This document shows positions 32,347-43,989 of a DNA stretch of 64,000 bases, in pieces. This DNA comes from Microstegium vimineum (Eukaryota > Streptophyta > Magnoliopsida > Poales > Poaceae). Location of the stretch: assembly GCA_022036555.1 (NCBI GenBank), contig CM039137.1:7008319-7072318 (forward strand). Direction: 5' to 3'. A model generated the notes under the pieces. The model was not told the DNA's origin. It did no database searches and worked only from the letters and a program-made list of their open reading frames with translations. Every line of letters starts with the position of its first letter. The stretch's first letter is position 1. Position numbers and translations under genes: made by a program.

Positions 32347-34300
32347 AGGTGCATAATTTCTATTCTCTAACTTATACATCTAACTTAAAATACATAATTA
32401 GAAACTTAACTTAGAAGACATAACTAATGTGATCTAACACATTGAAAAGTTAGAAATCTAACTTATACGTCTAACTTCAAATGCATAACTTACATGATCT
32501 TACACATTGCAACGTTAGAAACTTAACTTAGAAGACATAACTTATGTGATCTAACACTGTCGGGTACAAAGGTAAGGGGTACCCTAAACATGTGATAATC
32601 TAATGCTTAACATAGCAACCGTTTTTAAGGCAGAATCCGATCAGCCGTTCAAGTCAATGGAGAAAAGGCCCATCACGCAAAGACCTCCCTCACCGACAAC
32701 AACGACCAGTCATGGGCCGGTCCAATACTGGAAAAATGGTAGGAGGGATCCCCCTCCGTCTCTACCTCAACTGATGGACAGAGGTCGAACGAACGACCCC
32801 TCCACCTCTACCTCAAATGACGGGCAGGAGGTTGAACGAACGACCCCTCCGCCTCCGCCTCAACCCTTCGAATGACGGACAGGGGTCGAACGAACGACCC
32901 CTCCGCCTCTACCTCGAATGACGAACAGGGGGTCGAACGAACGACCCCTCCGCCTCCGCCTCGACCCTTCGAATGACGGGCAGGGGGTCGAACGAACGAC
33001 CCCTTTGCCTCCGCCTCTACCTCGACTGACGGAAAGGGGTCGAACGAACGACCCGCCCGCCTCCGCCTCGACCCCTCGAATGACAGACAGGGGGTCGAAC
33101 GAACGACCCCTGAGAAGGAAGCTCGATCACTTACCTGCTCCCGGTATGGGGTAAAGGGATCCAATGCGCCTACCTGCCCCCGCCTAACGCCATGGACGCC
33201 CACTACCATAGTCAAATCCATCAAGTCGCCGCCCATGCCCGGGACCTCCGTCAACCGTGCGGCCGTTGTAGCCACGTCGCAGGTACGGAATCCAGAGGCA
33301 CCACCTCGAGCCATGAACAGGACGGCCCCTGACTGTGTCTTCAGGGATACGACAGGGTCACGCTGGCCTCGACCCCCCTCGACCAGGGGCTCGACCCCCG
33401 TCTCCAACCACTCTAGCATGGGACCCGTCCTATCCGCTCCGTCCCGCTTCAACTGTGGAGTCTGCACCCGTCTACAGGAGGCCAACCGTACTGCGCCATG
33501 ACGTTCGGCAACGTCCAGTCTGCTATCACCATGCCCTGAACACCGGAAGGACAGGAAGGCCACGCCGCTACAGCGATCGACGTCCCATCGCAAGCATGGC
33601 GCCGCGGACATCTCTCCCATGCCTCTACAGTCTAGGACCTCTGTACTCTCAGGCCTCCCCTTGATCTATAAAAGGGGACGTTGGGATAGAAGAAAGGACA
33701 TGCGCATTCGCATCGGCATCAGCAGGCGCATTCGAATCGGCTCACATATTCGGACATCAGAGATCTCTCAACGAGCCGAGACATCAGCTCTGACCCGCAT
33801 ACACTAAGAGCCAAGTCGCACACACCGCACCCGATTGCTTGATCGACACCTCAAGCAATCCACCAACCGACCACCTAGGATAGCCTTGCTAGTTCTAGGC
33901 TTCAGCTCACTCTGAGCACCCCGTGTAAACCAGCTTGTACCCCCCTGTACGAGCACTTCGGTGCAAGATAATACAATCCATCCTCCTCCGCTGGACGTAG
34001 GGCCTTTTTTTCCTGAACCAGGATAAACCTTGTGTTCTTCTTGCATCACATCTGGGAGAGGGAGCATATAATATACAAATTTACTAGTTGGTGGTCTTGA
34101 CCCCCTTGATCATAACACCGACAAACACATTGCAAAGTTAGAAATCTAACTTATACGTATGACTTCGTGATTTTAAACGTTGCAAAAACTAACTTATACG
34201 TATAACTTAAATGACCTTACACGTTGCAAAGTTAGAAATCTAACTTATGACGTCAATACACATATGCAAGTTAGAAAATTTAACTTATACACATAATTTT
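32347..34300. repeat. AT-rich minisatellite of about 60-bp units, interrupted by the solo LTR
   Basis: Units of the kind CACATTGCAAAGTTAGAAAT...CTAACTTATACGT...AACTTA.ATGATCTAA recur imperfectly at 32347-32557 and again at 34124-34300. The solo LTR sits within the array and duplicated AACAC at the break, which shows the array is older than the insertion. Confidence 0.65.
32558..34123 (+). mobile_element. Solo LTR of a Tat-type element, 1566 bp
   Basis: It begins TGTCGGGTACAAAGG and ends ATAACACCGACA, the + strand orientation of the same LTR family found reversed at 35612-37046. AACAC flanks both sides (32553-32557 and 34124-34128), a perfect 5-base target duplication. No internal Tat sequence is present, so it is the product of LTR-LTR recombination that removed the rest. 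About seven copies of a GGTCGAACGAACGACCCC palindrome lie at 32780-33110. Confidence 0.93.
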
Positions 34301-34971
34301 TACAGAATATAGAAAAAATTTTACTGAGAATAACAGCAGTATAAGAGAAAAAAAGAAAAAAATATATTTAAAACATATACAAGTGGGATCTAGTTTTATT
34401 CGTCTTGTCGCATACAATACATCGGTGCAAACGAAATTAGAAACGAATACACAATTCAGAAAATATAGCAAGTTGAAATAATTGTTTTGATTTTTTTTAT
34501 GATGTCAGTAAACTGCAATGTATACACCAACTGTTTTTTTTTGAAAACACATGCACCAGTCGCCTCATCTTTCGCTCGATGTCAGAGTGAGCGAACGGAC
34601 ACTGGAATGGAATTGCGGCCAACGAACGTCGTATGTGTTGTTTTCATTGTAAGTAAACATAAAATACATAACATGTATGTCGTATTTAATTCCTTTTCTT
34701 ATTCTTCTCCCATCTAAATCTACATAAATCTACATAAATGTATCATAATAAAAACTTTATATTAAAGCATATCATATCATATGTTCACTCAATAGGTCTA
34801 CTCATGATTTTCCAAAGTTCAGCCAAAATAAAAAAATAGAAAATATCTAAAATCAGTTAGGGAGGTAAAGCAAACAATTTTTAAAATTAATAAAACGAAC
34901 GTTTTTTAAAATTAGAGAAAGGAATATTTCTGAGTTTTATAGTTTAGGGAGAAAAATCGGGCTTTTGCTTA
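34301..34971. other. Intergenic, no feature seen
   Basis: AT-rich sequence with A and T runs. No coding, RNA or mobile feature recognised. Confidence 0.5.
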
Positions 34972-35366
34972 GAGCAACTCCAGCAGTTTGACAATTTTGG
35001 TTTGGCAAAACATGGAATTTGCCAACTCTGAAATAGATATGCCAAAACAAAAAATATGCAATCTCCAACAGTTCCCCATAATGACTTGGCAAAAACAGAA
35101 AAAACGAAGGACCCCCCCTGCCCAGTGTTTCACCGTGAAAAAAAGAAAGAAAAAAAGGGCGCCGACCAGTGTTCACCCGTGAAAAAAAGAAGGAAAAAAA
35201 ATTGTCTTCCCCTTTTTATGGTCTCCAAATTGCTAAGTGTGGGCTCTTATTTGCAACTTTTGCAAAAATATCAAGTCTAAATGTCAAACTGTTAGCCACC
35301 AGTTTTTTAGTTTTTTTAACAAAATTAAATATGTCAAATCTAAATATCAAATTGTTGGAGTTGCTC
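34972..35366. mobile_element. PIF/Harbinger-like MITE, 395 bp
   Basis: GAGCAACTCCAGCAGTTTG at the left and CAAATTGTTGGAGTTGCTC at the right are inverted repeats flanked by TTA on each side (34969-34971, 35367-35369). Internal TTTGGCAAA / TTGCCAA words are repeated. Ends of this kind are abundant in grass genomes. Confidence 0.78.
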
Positions 35367-35611
35367 TTAAGAGCATACCATACTGTGAAATTGCCAACTG
35401 GGGCAGAGAAGACAGCTTCTATAGGCCAGACATGCAGCGAATTAACTAGTTGGGCCGTGGGCCTTGTCATATATGAAGATTGACGCCATGGACCATGATC
35501 AGTTTCTGGCCATAAAAAATATATTTAACCTCTCTTAACTTTCACCATAGTCTGATTTAACTTCTCTCGTCGAAAAAACTTTTTTAACCACCTCTAGTTT
35601 TTAAAACCACC

Positions 35612-37046
35612 TGTCGGTGTTATGACCTGGGGGTCAAGACCACCAACTAGTAAATTTGTATATAGCGTGCTCCCTCTCTCAGATGTGATGCAAGATGGAC
35701 ACAAGGTTTATTCTGGTTCGAGCAAAGAAGGCCCTACGTCCAGCGGGGGAGGATGACTTGTATTATCTCGCACCCAAAGTGCTCGTACAGGGGGTACAAG
35801 CTGAGTTACACAGATTTGCTCAGAGTGAGCTGCAGCCTAAGGCCAGCGGGGCTGCCCTAGGCGGTGGTTTGGCTGCTCGAGGGGTCGATCGAGCAGCGGG
35901 GTGTGTGAGTGGTACGGGTATGGAGTCGTCTGAGGAGTGGAGTCTGAAAAAGTCCATTCAGAGATCAGAGATCCCCTCCTTCTACCTCGGCGTCCCCTTT
36001 TATAGACCAAGGGGAGGTCCGAGGGTACAGGATCCTAACTGTAGTAGTATGGGCGACGTGTCCGTGGCATAATGCCGGCGAAGGGACGTCGAGCACTGTG
36101 CCGGCATGGCCTTCCCGTCCTTTTGGCGCTTCGCGTCGTGGTGGCAGTGGAAGTCGCCGCGGCACGTCGTGGCACAGCTTCCGCAGACGGGCGCGAATCC
36201 CACATCTGAAGTGAGACGGGGCGGATGGGACGGGCCCCATACTGGAGTTGTTGGAGGGAGGGGTCGAGCCCCTCGGTCGAGGGGGGGGGGGTCGAGCCCT
36301 GCGTGGCTCTGCCGTATCCCCGAAGTCGTCGTCGAGGGCTGCACTGTTCACGTTCCGAGGGGTGCTGCTAGAGTCCGTACTCGCGTCGTGGCGACAGTAG
36401 CAACACAGTTGACAGGAATCAGGGACATGACGGAGAGTTGTTGGATTTGACTGCGGACGTGGGCGCCCATGGCGTTAGGCGGATTTACTTTAACCCATGC
36501 CGGGAGCAGTTGGGCTGATCGAGCCTCCCGTCCGGGGGTCGTTCGTTCGACCCCTGGTCCGTCGCTCGTCGTCGAGGTAGGGTCGGAGCAGAGACGGAGT
36601 CGGAGGGATCAAAGTAGAGGCCGAGGGGTCGTTCGTTCGACCCCTCGTCCTTCACCCGGTGTCGAGGTAGGAGCCGGGGGGTCGCTCGTTCGACCCTCGG
36701 TCCGTCATTTGATGTCAAGGTGGAGGCCGAGGGGTCGTTCGTTCGGCCCCTCGTCCGTCATTCGGCGTCAAGGTGGAGGTCGAGGGGTCGTTCGTTCGGC
36801 CCCTCGTCCGTTATTCAGCGTCGAGGTGGAGACGACGGGGTCGTTCGTTCGGCCCCTCGTCCGTCTCTTTTTGTCGAGGTGGGCCGGCTCGCGACTGGTT
36901 GCCATAGCTGGTGTAGGGGGCCCTCGAGTTATGGGCCTTACCTTACTGACTTGAGCAGTGGGCTGGTCTCTGTCTTAAAAATGGTTGTTATGTTTAGCGT
37001 TAATTTATCAAAGGGTTTAGGGTACCCCTTACCTTCGTACCCGACA
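35612..37046 (-). repeat. 3' LTR of Tat copy 2 (1435 bp)
   Basis: On the + strand it runs TGTCGGTGTT...GTACCCGACA. It contains the GGGGTCGTTCGTTCGACCCC-type palindrome array at 36535-36865. It is 56 bases longer than its partner, mainly because the partner lacks about 47 bases near 51165 that are present here at about 36385-36440. Confidence 0.95.
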
Positions 37047-37065
37047 GTAGCCCCCGAGGCCCCAG
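37047..37065 (-). other. Tat polypurine tract (copy 2)
   Basis: On the - strand, GGGGCCTCGGGGGCTAC directly precedes the TGTCGGG start of the 3' LTR. It is G-rich rather than purely purine, but it is in the right place. Confidence 0.6.
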
Positions 37066-38540
37066 AGGAGTGATTGAGAACTCCTCTGGGGGCTATGATA
37101 TGCATTTTTTCGGAGGGAGTAAGGGTTACCCGGAGGTTTTGCCTTCGACCTGCAGGGTTAGTGAGAGGTTCGATTCTCTGTGGGGTGCGCGCGAGCGCAC
37201 CCCGCGGGGGTAGCCCCCGAGGCCCTAGAGGAGTGATTGAGAACTCCTCTTGGGGCTATGATATGTTGTATCGAGGGGGTTTTTAAGGGTACCTGGAGAC
37301 GTGGCGCCCTATCGAGGGGTCGATCACGTTTCCCAGGCTGCGAGCGTCCCTTTCCCTGAAAAGAGGAGTGTTCGAGGGCGGCTGTCGAACCCTACCGAGG
37401 GCCAGCCTTCGCTCCCTCGAACATAACTGGAGTCAGAGCGCCCCACCCGAGAGGTCGACTCTGTCTGCCAGGTCACGAGTGTTTTCGACCCTCTTTCGTC
37501 GAGGGGTGCCGTGCGTAGTCGGGCCCTCGAGCCCTCGAATGGCTAGGCCTTCACTACCTCATAGCGTCCTTCCCACGGATCCTTGCGTTCGGATTGTGGG
37601 ATGAAGAGCATCGTGCTATCCTTGTTAGGACGAGCCCGAAGTCCTCGGTGAGCTGTTCTCGGGCATGAGTCCATTAGAAATGGTGCCCAGTACGGGTAAA
37701 AATCCAAGTGAGAACTCGTGCCCCGTTCGATAGGGGTCGACTAGTGGCCCGGAGGCATTCTCATTTAAGTAAGACCATATGGCTTACTAAGCAAGACCGT
37801 ATGGATTACCAAGGTGCCAACCCCGTTCGATAGGAGTTGGTGGCTCGATGCCTCCCAGCGTAGGGATCCTTAGGTATTCCTCGGTTATGCCTCGGATATG
37901 TCCTAGGGGACCTCGAGAGTTCGTTCTCGAGCTAGGGGCACGCGCCTGGCCCCCCCGGGACATCCCTGACTCGCGTACTCGAGGGCGGCTGTCGAACTCC
38001 GTTCGTGGAGCCAGCCTTCGCTCCCTCAAGATTTAGGGGTGGACCTGACTCCGTTAACCATGGGTCCTTCCTGACCTCAGGTACTCGAGGGCGGCTGTCG
38101 AACCCTATGTAAGGGCCAGCCTTCGCTCCCTCAAGATTTGACGGATGGTTCGTCATCCGACGCTATCCTCAGAAGGAGGAGTCCTGCCTTGTGGAACGCC
38201 GAGGGGGAAAGTAGGTAGTTGTATTGAACTCGGGGACATACCTGTGCCTTTGCCCATTGGGCTGGAGCTCTTGAGGGAGGCTGTCGAACCCCACGAAAGG
38301 GTCAGCCTTTATCCCTTCGAGGTCGGGGAGTGGACTGGAGTCAACGACCCGAGGTCTCCTCAGACCTCGGGTACTCGAGGGGGGCTATCGAGCCCGTTCG
38401 TAGGCCGACCTTTGTCCCCTCGAGATTTTGGGGGTGGACCGAAGTCCTAACCCGAGGTCATTTCTGCCCTCGGGTACTCGAGGGTAGCTGTCGAACCCTC
38501 TTTCGAGGGCCAGCTCTCGCTGCCTCAAGATTCCTTACCT
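37047..38540. repeat. Sub-repeats in the Tat region before the 3' LTR
   Basis: The phrase AGCCCCCGAGGCCC.AGAGGAGTGATTGAGAACTCCTCT occurs at 37048 and 37211. A second unit, GGGTACTCGAGGGCGGCTGTCGAACCC...GGGCCAGCCTTCGCTCCCTC, recurs about six times (37370, 37975, 38085, 38270, 38370, 38475). The second unit has partial dyad symmetry (GAGGG...CCCTC). No long open frame crosses it. Confidence 0.7.
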
Positions 38541-38929
38541 CCGAAGACAACGCTTCCGGCCGCGCGCCTTTTTAGGCGATATCCGTTCGGCGCAACAGTG
38601 GCAGTTGCAGGGTGGAGTGCGGTGCGGAGCCCGACAATGGGACAGAATGCCATATCCTGGAGGAATACGAGGTAGGAGAGTACAGGCACATTAAATGCAG
38701 AGATTCTCTTGCCTGTTTTGCCGGATCCGTCCGTTGGTCTCCCGCTTATAAATAGCGAAGGTAAGGAGTCGGGTGCTTTTTCCACGCACTTGCCTTCCCT
38801 GTCTCCTTCTTCCCGCCATTGCCTTAGACGCCCTGCGAGCTGGACTTCTGCGCACGCGAGAGAAAGAGAGGGGAGGATGGGAATGTACCTTCCGTCCCCA
38901 AGCCCGAGCGCACCAGCTTTCTTGATCCC

Positions 38930-41900
38930 ATGGCCAAGTACAGCCTCGTCGGTCCGGATGACTGGCTCGCGTCTTCTATGACCACCTCGCGTCTGGGGGA
39001 TCTAATGGAGAGCGGTCTCCTTCGGCCTATCACCTCGTCCGACCGACCGAAGTGGATGGTGCCGCCGCTGGAGCATGTCGAGCCCAATCCGCCGGAAGGA
39101 TATGTGGTGAGCTTCGAGGTCTTCCACAGGGCGGGGCTAGGCGCCCCACCCAGCCGTCTTCTGCACGCGATCCTCTACCACTATGGCGTGGAGCTTCAAC
39201 ACCTCACCCCCAACGGCGTCACTGGGAGTTGTGGCTCCATCTCTTTGAGGCGAGCATCTTCCATGCGTCGGCCGTCAAGGGTACCCGCAAGATGGTTAGG
39301 GCCGGGTGCTGCTGCATCGCTCTCAAGCGATCGGACTTCTGGATCCCGGCGAAGCTTTCGTCGAGCCACTCCGGGTGGTTTTATTTGAGGAACGACGACA
39401 ACCTGCTCCCCGTCTACACCGGGAGGACGATCGACGCGCAGCCCGACTGCTGGAGGTACGATGTCGTGCAGAATAAGCAGCGCCGCCTCGACAACCTGCT
39501 GGACGCGGTCGGGCATCTGAAGGAGGGACTCACGGCGACGATCGTCGCGTCGGCATTCCATCAGCGGCGGGTCGTGCCGCTGATGGCTCGACCCCTCCGC
39601 CTCAACGAGATGCATCCGGGGGTCGACCTCTCGGGGTGTCGCCTCCTGGGAGACGAGCTGCCCCCCGAGAGGGTGGTCCGCCGCGTCCGCCACTTCTTTG
39701 CGAGCTCCCCATGAGGCCGGTCCTCTTCCTCTGTTAGAATTCTTGTGTTTGTCTTGTTCGCCTTTTTTGCTTGCGTTCTGACTGCCTTGCGTTCCCCAGG
39801 GGAACGTTCCCTTCTGGAAGTCGCTCCCGCCGGTGAAGGAGGACCGGGCCGATTCCCAGGCGAGGCGCCTCCAGGCCGAGAAGGATAAGGAGGCCAAGGA
39901 CAAGGCCAAGAAGGCCAAGGCTAAGAGGGCCCGGGAGAAAGAGGCGAGGGATCAGCGCCGGGCCCGACAGAGGCAGGAGGGCCTTTCCGAGGAGGAATCG
40001 CCCTCGGAAGAGGAGGACGAGGAGGAGGAGGAGGATAGCGACAGCGATGTCAAGGTGGACTGGAGCGAGGAGGAAGAACAGACGGCGCCCGAACAGAGGG
40101 TGGCCGTCAGAACCGAAGGAGGAGAGGGGTCGACATCGAGGTCGGCCCCTACTGTCGAAGCCGAGCCTCGGGGGGAGCGTCCCGTGGCCTCTCAAGATGA
40201 AGTGCCGCGGCAGACGCGCGGGCGGTCGTCACGATCCCCGTCGGGGTGTCGACCGAGCGAGCCCTCGGCGCCTGCCGCGTCGAGCGCACGGGCGTCGGGC
40301 CCATCGGCGCAGGAGGAAGTCAGCAGGGGGACGACGGGGGCATCGTCGGCCCCTGCCCAGGAGACGGTGCCGAGGGCGGCCTCGACCCCCGCCCCCCGGC
40401 GGGTTGTGTTCAGGCCCTCGATCGGCCCGAAGGCCGTCGGCCAGAAACGCCTGGCCCGGAAGGGGTAAGTTATCCTTCCGGCTGGTCGATGGTACTTGTT
40501 ATGTTTCTCTTTTTGTTGCTGACGACCCGTGCTTATCGTCGTGCACGGGTTTCTTTCTCAGGTCGAAGCACCCAAAGGAGGATGCGTCCCTCGCCCCTGC
40601 CAAGAAGCTGAGGGTGGGGGCTGCAGTCGAGGCGGCCGTCGAGGCCGGTCTCGCTGCTCCGCCCCCTTCGACGCTCACCCCGAGGCGGCGTGGGCAGCCA
40701 AGGCCCGGGAGGCGATGGAGCGAGGGACAGCGCAGGGTGCCTCGGCATCTGCCCAGGCGGGAGAGGGGACGGGCCTGCCCGCCCCGCCGGCGAGGGCCGC
40801 CGAAGTGACGGGCGTCGCCGCGCCCGTGCAGCTATCGGAGGGAGTCGCACCCGACGCCTCAGAAGGCGTGGGACCTACGTCGACGGCGGTTGCAGTCGAG
40901 GGGGGCGAGCCCCAAGCCGCCACTGAGATGGAGGTGGTTGAGCCCCAAGTTGCTGCGAACGAGGGGGAGGCCCTGACTCACCCAACGTTGGGGCGGTGAT
41001 CCGAGGGTCTAGCCTCGCTTGAGGCGCGACTGCGGCTCGAGCGCGAGGGCACGGCCGCTGCAACGTCTGAGGGCCCTTCGTCGACGCCGGAGGTCGAGGA
41101 GGGGGGTCGGGTCGAGCGGCCCGAGGCGACACCCGCGCCGGATAAGGGCGGGATGCTGATGGAGTCCACCGCCGAAGAGGTGGCCGAGATGGTGGCCGAG
41201 CTGGTGAGCTCGGTGGGGACGACTGCCGTCGCAGCCCCTCGTGCGGAATCGGAGGTGGCTCGGCCTCGCCTCGAGGTAAGTCGTGCTCGGACTTATTCGA
41301 GCCGTAGTGGGTTTGTGGTGCCAGGTACTGATCTCTTCGTGCCTTTCCCCATGCAGGGCCATTCTGCTGGCCGGGGCTTCCTCTGCCCGGTGGTGAAGAC
41401 TCAGCGGGACCATCGAGGTCCTCGCGGGGTGGCCCCGAGGCCGGGAGAGGCCAGGCGGAGGGGTTTCCCCCCTTCTTCACTTGGCAAGAGGAGGTGGAGC
41501 GCCGCGGGGGTGCCGCCCCTGTGCGCCAGGGCGTCATGCGGGAGGTCCAAGAGAGGATCGCCACCCGCAACGCGTACTGGGGACAAGAGGTCCTTGAGCT
41601 GGCGGATCCTCAATACCCTGAGCAGCTCTTTCTTACGCTCGACGACCAGGCCGAGCTCCGGCAATGGGAGCACCTCGAGGAGTACCGGGCCTGGTTCGAG
41701 CACTCGGTGCGCCTCGCCGCGAATGTCGCCGCCGTGGACATATGCCGGGGGATGGAGGTGGGTTTCGCTCTCCCTTAGATTTTGCTTGGATTGCCTGATT
41801 GCTGTTCGCTGATGATCTTCCTTTTCATCCTTGTCAAACGCTGCGGGCGAGGTCCTATGAGAAGTCCCAGTTCATCCTCCGGGCGCAGGAGAACCTCACG

Positions 41901-43087
41901 GCCCTCCGCAACTCGCTGGAGAGGGCGGAGGCTGAGGCCGCCTGGGCGAGGGCCGAGGCGGCAGCCGCTCAGGGGGATGCCGAGTCGAAGGTCCCTCATG
42001 CGAGAGCCGGCTTTACGGTCGTGCAGGAGGCAGCCCGGGTGGCGCAGTCGAGGCTCGACGACGCCCTTCAGTCGACCATCAAGGTCGGGAATGAGCGGGA
42101 CGCTGCCCTCGAGGCCAAGCGCAAGGCCGAGGAAGAGGCCGCCCGGCTGAAGGAGGAGCTGGCCCGGGCGACGGAGGGCGTCCGGGGGCTCCGGGGCGAC
42201 CTCGATGCCGTCTCCCGCGAGCGCGACACGCTGGCCGCCGCGGAGAAGAAGGCTCGGACCTGCGCGACCTCCCTGGGTGTGGTGGCGATGAACCAGAAGA
42301 GAGCCCTCGATGACGCCGGCAAAGTCATCGGGGGCCTCGAGGCTAAAGTCAGTGCCCAAGCCACAGAGCGTATCAACGTTCGCTGCCAACTCGAGGAGAC
42401 CTCGCGAGGCTACGCCACCCTAGAGGCGCATGCCCAAGGTAAGTTTTTTGAGAGTGTTGCTGAATCTGCCCGTCCTCGACCCTTTTTTGGTTTTGACCGG
42501 GTTGTGTGTTTGTTTTGGCAGAGCTCGCAGCAGACAAGGCCCGAGCCCACGAGGACCTGAACAGTCTTCAGGGCCTCCTCAGGACTGAGGCGAACCTTAA
42601 CACGAAGCTCGCGGGCGTCATCAACACCTTCTGCGACGACCTCTTAGTCGAGCCGGAGCCGGAGGTCGAGGGCGACGCTCGAGGGGACTCCCTGCTGCGT
42701 CGCTTCTACTCCATGACGCAGGAGGTGACAGAGCACGTCCGTGCTGCCCTGCATGTGGGCGTGAAGCGGGCCCTCGCGGTCGTCAACTTGGCCTACAATT
42801 ATGACCTCAACGTCGTCGCCAACGGGTTTGCCACCGACCCGAGGCTCACCGACGAAGAGAACGACGCGAGGTGCCAGAAGTTGATGGATCTTGCGGAGGT
42901 GCCCAGAGGCGAGCTGGTGAAGCTCTTCGAGCCCGAGGTGATCCCCTCGACGGACGGAGGTGGCGCCGAGTATCCCTCAGATGTTGTCGATGAGCTTCTG
43001 CAGACTCTTCACCTTCCGATGTGGCTAACGCGTGATGCCCAACTTCCTGCATTGCTTCTTGAGGACGGTGACCCCCTCGCTGAATAG
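38930..43087 (+). pseudogene. Antisense, apparently spliced gene of the Tat element (gypsy-type transposon domain)
   Basis: It reads opposite to gag-pol. ATG 38930 opens MAKYSLVGPDDWLASSM; the first exon (to about 39710) carries the 'putative gypsy type transposon' domain (PF04195 as I recall), with LTPNGV and HWELWLHLFEASI. Later exons: 39800-40464, 40562-41275, 41357-41757, about 41847-42438 and 42522-43087 (TAG). The gaps have GT-AG borders such as GGGGTAAGT...TTTCTCAG, GAGGTAAGT...ATGCAG and AAGGTAAGT...TTGGCAG. Reading phase is kept across 40464/40562, 41757/41847 and 42438/42522. The product is Arg/Glu-rich, with a long coiled coil in exon 5 (KRKAEEEAARLKEELARATE) and a conserved-looking C-terminal domain. 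Damage: an internal deletion near 39210, a TGA at 40998, frame shifts near 40670 and in exon 4, one acceptor AG changed to GG (41845-41846), and a changed first donor. Function unknown. Confidence 0.7.
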
Positions 43088-43208
43088 TCCCAGGCCTGCG
43101 AGCCATATCTGGACAGAAAGGTCCGTGTAACAGTTAGGCTTTTGTAATGATACAATGTCGAGCCCCCGAGGGCTTCTTATATCTAATGCATTTTGATCGA
43201 GATGCACA

Positions 43209-43890
43209 TTGTTATTTTTGTTTCTCGAGCTCTCCCTGCTTTTCTTTGCCTGAGTCGACGCTTGTGGACTTAAGTGTTCGACACACGCTCGTATCCCTGG
43301 ACGGTGGAGAGCGAGCGGGGATACCGTAGCCCTGGGGCGTAGGAGAGTCCCTGGCTCGGCGACACCCGCGACCCTTAGGGAGTTCGAGGCGCCTTTACTT
43401 AGTTACGAAGCGTACTCGAGGGAAAGATCGAGAGGGAAAGCCGAGTTTCGAAAAGACGTTCGAGTTTTTCGGGGACTTAGGAAGGGGGTGCCCCCCTGTT
43501 AGCCCCCGAGGGAGGCTTGACTTTGCTGGGGCAAAGTCGAGGCTACCTCAGTGTTGTAAACGGGTGTGTCTTGTTATTTCTACTTCTCGAGCTCTCTCTG
43601 CTTTTCTTTGCCTAAGTCGACGCTTGTGAACTAAGTGTTCGACGCATGCTCGTATCCCTGGAAGGGGGGAGCGAGCGGGGATACCGTAGCCCTGGGGCGT
43701 AGGAGAGTCCCTGGCTCGACGACACCCACGACCCTTAGGGAGTTCGAGGCGCCTCTACTTAGTTACAAAGCGTACTCAAGGGAAAGATCGAGAGGGAGAA
43801 CCAAGTTTCGAAAAAACGTTTGAGTTTTTCGAGGACTTAGGAGGGGGGTGCCCCCCCTGTTAGCCCCCGAGGGAGGCTCGAAGGCTACCT
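43209..43890. repeat. Two-copy tandem duplication of about 361 bp
   Basis: CTCGAGCTCTC.CTGCTTTTCTTTGCCT.AGTCGACGCTTGTG begins near 43224 and near 43586. The copies stay alignable through CGTAGCCCTGGGGCGTAGGAG and TTAGCCCCCGAGGGAGGCT. It lies between the 3' end of the antisense gene and the 3' end of integrase. Confidence 0.8.
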
Positions 43891-43989
43891 TTGAGTTACG
43901 AACGAATGTGAAATGTGTTTCGAAAACATTTTATTCGTTCGCAACGCGATAAGGGTACATAATGCGGAAATGTACGAGGCGTCGAAGCC

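Noticed and set aside
37047..38540. CRISPR-like array
   Set aside because: Repeat spacing is irregular, units are imperfect and the setting is a plant retroelement.
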